From: Verrucomicrobiota bacterium
Lineage (GTDB): Bacteria > Verrucomicrobiota > Verrucomicrobiia > Opitutales > Opitutaceae
Length of the DNA: 64,000 nucleotides
Assembly: GCA_023391285.1 (NCBI GenBank)
Contig: JAEWBF010000067.1
Coordinates: 11,442 to 75,441, forward strand
Direction of reading: 5' to 3'
A program made the position numbers and the translations under genes. Below the pieces are notes generated by a model. That model was not told the DNA's origin, did not search any database, and saw only the letters and a program-made list of their open reading frames with translations. Positions 61,360 through 64,000 of the stretch are shown one piece after another. Numbering within the stretch: position 1 is the stretch's first letter; each line of letters opens with the position of its first letter.

Positions 61360-61383
61360 TCCTCCTTTAGTGCTCCTCCAATC

Positions 61384-62730
61384 TCACCCCGCCACCCGTA
61401 AATCCTCCGACGCCGCCTTCGCCGCCAACTGGCCCGACACCACCGCGCCTTCCATCGTCGCGATGAACTTCTGCCGCGTGTAATCCCCCGCGAGCGACAA
61501 CCCTCTCACCGGCGTTTTCTGCGCCGGACGCAGCCACTCGTTCCCCGGCGCGAGCGAATAAAAATCGTCCGCATGATTCACCATGCGATACCTCCTCACC
61601 CGATCGCGCACCGCCAGTCCTAGCTTGTCCGCGTCCTCCAACGCGATCGCCAGCACGCGATCCACCGGCAGCCCAGTCAACTCCTCCGACGGCCCCATGA
61701 TAATCGACAGCCGCCCCGGCAGTCCGCGAAACGTCGTCCGGCGCTGCTCACTGAAACACGCCAGCGACGTCCCTACGCCGAAGGTCGTGTGATCCACCTC
61801 CATCGAAGGCCCCTCCAACTCGAGTTGCAACGTCACCGCCGGCATCGTCGGCAGCTTCAACAACCCGTCCGCCCACTCCGCCCCGCCAAATTTCGCGCGC
61901 ACCAATGCCTGCGTCGCCCGTATCGAAGTCGCCACTACCACATGCCGCGCGCGGTGCTCCACCCCCGCCGCCCGCACGCCGACCACGCGCTCGTTCTCCA
62001 CGATCAACTCCTCCACCGGCGCATTCGTCACCACCTCGCCACGTCGCCGCCGAATCGCCTCCGCCAGCGGATCGGTCATCACTTCCGTCATCCCGCCCGC
62101 AAACGCCCCCACCCGCATGCTCACCGCGTTGTCGAGATACGGCGCGATCAACGCGATAAACGCATACGCCGAAAACCGGCTCGCCGACACGAAATAGATC
62201 CCCGACACCAGCGGCTCGAGCACCTTCGAATACACCTCCGGATGCACGTCGAGCGCCGTCGCATAATCACGCACCGACTGCCCGTCCAACCACGCCGGCC
62301 GATCCGTGTAATCCGCAATCCCCTGCAGCACGAAGCGCGAAAACGACAACTTCGCCGCGAGCGGCAGATAATCGTTATGCCCCGCCACGTCCGCGAGCGT
62401 CTGCACCAAATTCCGCATCGGCGCCGTCGCAATCACCGCATTCGGCGCCGGCTTCGGCTGACGAAACTCCACCTCATCCTCCCAAATCACGATCTCGTCC
62501 CAGCCCACACCCGCCCGCTTCAACAGCTCCGGCAGCGCACGATACACGCCGAGCACGCGATGCAACCCCGACTCCAGCCGCATCCCATCCGGCTCGACCC
62601 ACGACGACGTCCGCCCTCCCGTCCACGGCTGCGCCTCCAGCACGAGCACGCGTCGCCCTTCCTCCGCCAACTCAAACGCGCAGCTCAACCCCGCCAACCC
62701 CGCACCCGCGACAATCACATCCGCATCCAT
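61384..62730 (-). CDS. FAD-dependent phytoene-desaturase-like oxidoreductase
   Basis: 448 residues. FAD dinucleotide site VIVAGAGLAGLSCAFELAEEG at the start, GGRTSSWVEPDGMRLESGLHRVLG, and the desaturase C-terminal signature RGLSLAGDYTRQKFIATMEGAVVSGQLAA, which is shared with plant/cyanobacterial phytoene and zeta-carotene desaturases. Hydroxysqualene dehydroxylase is a possible alternative. No carotenoid cluster is adjacent; its redox substrate is unproven. Directly downstream of the DNA ligase gene. Confidence 0.85.
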   Translation of the reverse strand: MDADVIVAGAGLAGLSCAFELAEEGRRVLVLEAQPWTGGRTSSWVEPDGMRLESGLHRVLGVYRALPELLKRAGVGWDEIVIWEDEVEFRQPKPAPNAVIATAPMRNLVQTLADVAGHNDYLPLAAKLSFSRFVLQGIADYTDRPAWLDGQSVRDYATALDVHPEVYSKVLEPLVSGIYFVSASRFSAYAFIALIAPYLDNAVSMRVGAFAGGMTEVMTDPLAEAIRRRRGEVVTNAPVEELIVENERVVGVRAAGVEHRARHVVVATSIRATQALVRAKFGGAEWADGLLKLPTMPAVTLQLELEGPSMEVDHTTFGVGTSLACFSEQRRTTFRGLPGRLSIIMGPSEELTGLPVDRVLAIALEDADKLGLAVRDRVRRYRMVNHADDFYSLAPGNEWLRPAQKTPVRGLSLAGDYTRQKFIATMEGAVVSGQLAAKAASEDLRVAG

Positions 62731-62768
62731 CCCCCCACCGACACCCTCGCCCGCCCGCGGTTCGCCTC

Positions 62769-62804
62769 CCTATTTTTGCGCCTTCTGCGCCTTTTTGCGG
62801 CCCT
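62769..62804 (-). repeat. intergenic direct repeat copy 2, encoding the ligase C-terminus
   Basis: 35 of 36 bases match copy 1 at 61291-61326, same orientation. On the minus strand it encodes the last residues of the DNA ligase (GRKKAQKAQK) and its stop, so the repeat has been captured into the coding sequence. Confidence 0.8.
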
Positions 62805-63819
62805 TCAAAAACTCCAACATCTTCGATTTCTTCTGCCGCAACTGCTCCATCGTGCACTGCTCCGGCGCCTTGTCCGGACGCCACCGCAACAAACTCGTCC
62901 CGTGCCGAAATCGCCCGCTCGTCACGTGATCGAACGCCACCTCGACCACGAGCTCCGGCCGCAATGCCACCCACTCCGTCGACCGCTTCGTCGCCCACCG
63001 ACTCGGCCCTCCCGGCGCCCGTCCCGTGAAACCTTCACCACCCGCCACCGCCTCCAACTTCTTCGTCAACGCCGGACGCTCCGCCGCCTTCAACCCCGAG
63101 CAAAAGCCCACGTGGTTCAACTTCCCCTCGTCATCATACAACCCCAGCAACAGCGATCCCACCTCCTTCTTCTTCTCCGCATAACGAAATCTGCCGATCA
63201 CACAGTCCGCCGTTTTCCGCGGCTTGATCTTCACCATCCCCGTCCGCTCGCCCGCCGCATACGCCGCATCGATCCGCTTCGCGATCAACCCGTCCAAACT
63301 CGTCCCCGCCTCCCCAAACCATCTCTTCGCCACCTTCAACTCCGTCGTCGCCGGCGACAACCGCAGCGCCCCGCCTTCTTCGAAAAACTTCTCCGCAAAT
63401 CGCTCTAACTTCTCCCGCCTTTCCTTCAACGGCCGCTCCACCAACGACTCGCCTTTTTCATCCGCCAGCAAATCGAACACCACCAACCACGCCGGCGTCG
63501 CCGCCGCCAATTTCTGCACGCGACTCGCCGCCGGATGCAGCCGCAGCAGCAAATCGTCAAACGACAGCGTTCCTCCCTGCGCGATCACCAACTCCCCATC
63601 CAACGCAAACCGCTTCGCCTTCACCTCCGCCACCGCCGCCACGATCTCCGGAAAATACCTGCCCAACGGCTGCCCCGCCTTCGATCGCAACTCCACGTCT
63701 CCACCATCCCGATACGCGAGACACCGAAACCCATCCCACTTCGGCTCATACTGCCATCCGTCGTCCGTCGGAATCTCCTCCACCGACTCCGCCTCCATCG
63801 GCGCCAAATCCGTTTTCAC
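62770..63819 (-). CDS. ATP-dependent DNA ligase (LigD-like, ligase-only)
   Basis: 349 residues from GTG 63819, just before the family start-like stretch LAPMEAESVEEIP; ATG 63798 is the alternative. Adenylation domain with AMP-accepting K27 in YEPKWDGFR, RSKAGQPLGRYFPEI, LDGELV, and EGLIAKR-like DGLIAKRIDAAY; then OB-fold with WVALRPELVVEVAFDHVTSGRFRHGTSLLRWRPDK. Lacks the LigD polymerase and nuclease domains. C-terminal ten residues come from a repeat. Frames beyond 63819 run into adapter sequence and give the known artefact peptides MCIRDR/MYKRQ; they are not real. Confidence 0.87.
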   Translation of the reverse strand: MKTDLAPMEAESVEEIPTDDGWQYEPKWDGFRCLAYRDGGDVELRSKAGQPLGRYFPEIVAAVAEVKAKRFALDGELVIAQGGTLSFDDLLLRLHPAASRVQKLAAATPAWLVVFDLLADEKGESLVERPLKERREKLERFAEKFFEEGGALRLSPATTELKVAKRWFGEAGTSLDGLIAKRIDAAYAAGERTGMVKIKPRKTADCVIGRFRYAEKKKEVGSLLLGLYDDEGKLNHVGFCSGLKAAERPALTKKLEAVAGGEGFTGRAPGGPSRWATKRSTEWVALRPELVVEVAFDHVTSGRFRHGTSLLRWRPDKAPEQCTMEQLRQKKSKMLEFLKGRKKAQKAQK

Positions 63820-63861
63820 CGCGCGACCGACATCGCTCCTTCGAAAAAGTCTCTCCGGCGG

Positions 63862-63883
63862 AGCCCGATGTCCCCATCGGGCT
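63862..63883. other. nine-base perfect hairpin upstream of ligase
   Basis: AGCCCGATG (63862-63870) and CATCGGGCT (63875-63883) with a four-base loop. It lies in the ligase leader or upstream of its promoter; no T-run. The role is unclear. Confidence 0.35.
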
Positions 63884-63967
63884 TCGAACCTTCTGCCCCA
63901 CCTGACCTGCCCGGAACACCCCGCAACGCCTCCCTGTCCCGGCTCCCATGCCCCTCGTTCCCAATGT

Positions 63968-64000
63968 CTGTCTCTTATACACATTCTGACGCTGCCGACG
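63968..64000. other. Nextera transposase adapter contamination at contig end
   Basis: The terminal bases CTGTCTCTTATACACA followed, after one extra T, by TCTGACGCTGCCGACG are the Tn5 mosaic end plus the Nextera read adapter. It is not genomic. The adjoining minus-strand translation begins MCIRDR, the hallmark peptide of this contaminant. Confidence 0.95.

Noticed and set aside
63820..63984. N-terminal extension of the DNA ligase to 63984
   Set aside because: Begins with MCIRDR, translated from adapter sequence, and precedes the conserved ligase start.
1..64000. CRISPR arrays, anti-phage islands or prophage
   Set aside because: No regularly spaced repeats, no Cas, restriction, toxin-antitoxin or phage structural motifs were seen on either strand.

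Overview
The window reads as high-GC chromosome of a free-living, polysaccharide-degrading Verrucomicrobiota bacterium, most likely an Opitutaceae relative. The evidence is the mix of gene families: many secreted glycoside hydrolases and CE1 esterases, a TonB-dependent receptor of the type expanded in that family, FG-GAP/UnbV secreted proteins, a planctomycete/verrucomicrobial-type 'membrane-bound dehydrogenase' with c-type hemes, and few Shine-Dalgarno sequences. There is no rRNA gene, CRISPR array, intact IS element or phage gene. The last 33 bases are a sequencing-library (Nextera) adapter remnant, so the right edge is a true contig end.

1-36.3 kb is a catabolic locus aimed at decorated xylan/arabinoxylan. 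A minus-strand group carries a PafA-like phosphatase (cut by the left edge) and two GH43 enzymes. Diverging from it are an FG-GAP lipoprotein and a TPR membrane protein. Then come GH97, three CE1-type esterases, an EstC-like alpha/beta hydrolase, a GH39 beta-xylosidase and a PAS-AraC regulator. A plus-strand pair (sugar epimerase-like TIM barrel; a ThuA/dehydrogenase/HEAT/di-cytochrome fusion) follows. The next minus-strand run is XylR-like regulator, GH43-esterase fusion, BD-FAE-like esterase, GH51 arabinofuranosidase, second EstC-like hydrolase, fourth CE1 esterase, carboxylesterase and an exported protein. A reg-prop/HisKA_3 sensor kinase and a NarL-type response regulator diverge from the XylR-like gene.

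36.3-46.4 kb holds a large TonB-dependent receptor, a divergent CRTAC1-type FG-GAP/UnbV protein, and a multi-pass membrane protein coupled to it by an ATGA overlap. In the proposed pathway, side-chain esters are removed by the CE1/EstC/carboxylesterase set, arabinose by GH51/GH43, and xylose by GH39/GH43. Released sugars or oligomers would enter through the receptor, and three different regulator types read the locus.

46.4-64 kb is mostly housekeeping and stress genes: CPA1 antiporter, LysR regulator, pyruvate kinase, FMN reductase, VOC dioxygenase-like protein, a wrecked thioredoxin/NhaA pseudogene, an aldo/keto-reductase-fold protein with a non-canonical active site, ribosome hibernation factor, metallophosphoesterase, Rnk, homospermidine synthase, tRNA-Gln(UUG), DUF3817, HDOD, DUF1264, a phytoene-desaturase-like flavoprotein and an ATP-dependent DNA ligase. 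Several REP-like inverted repeats lie between genes, and one repeat family has been read into gene ends.
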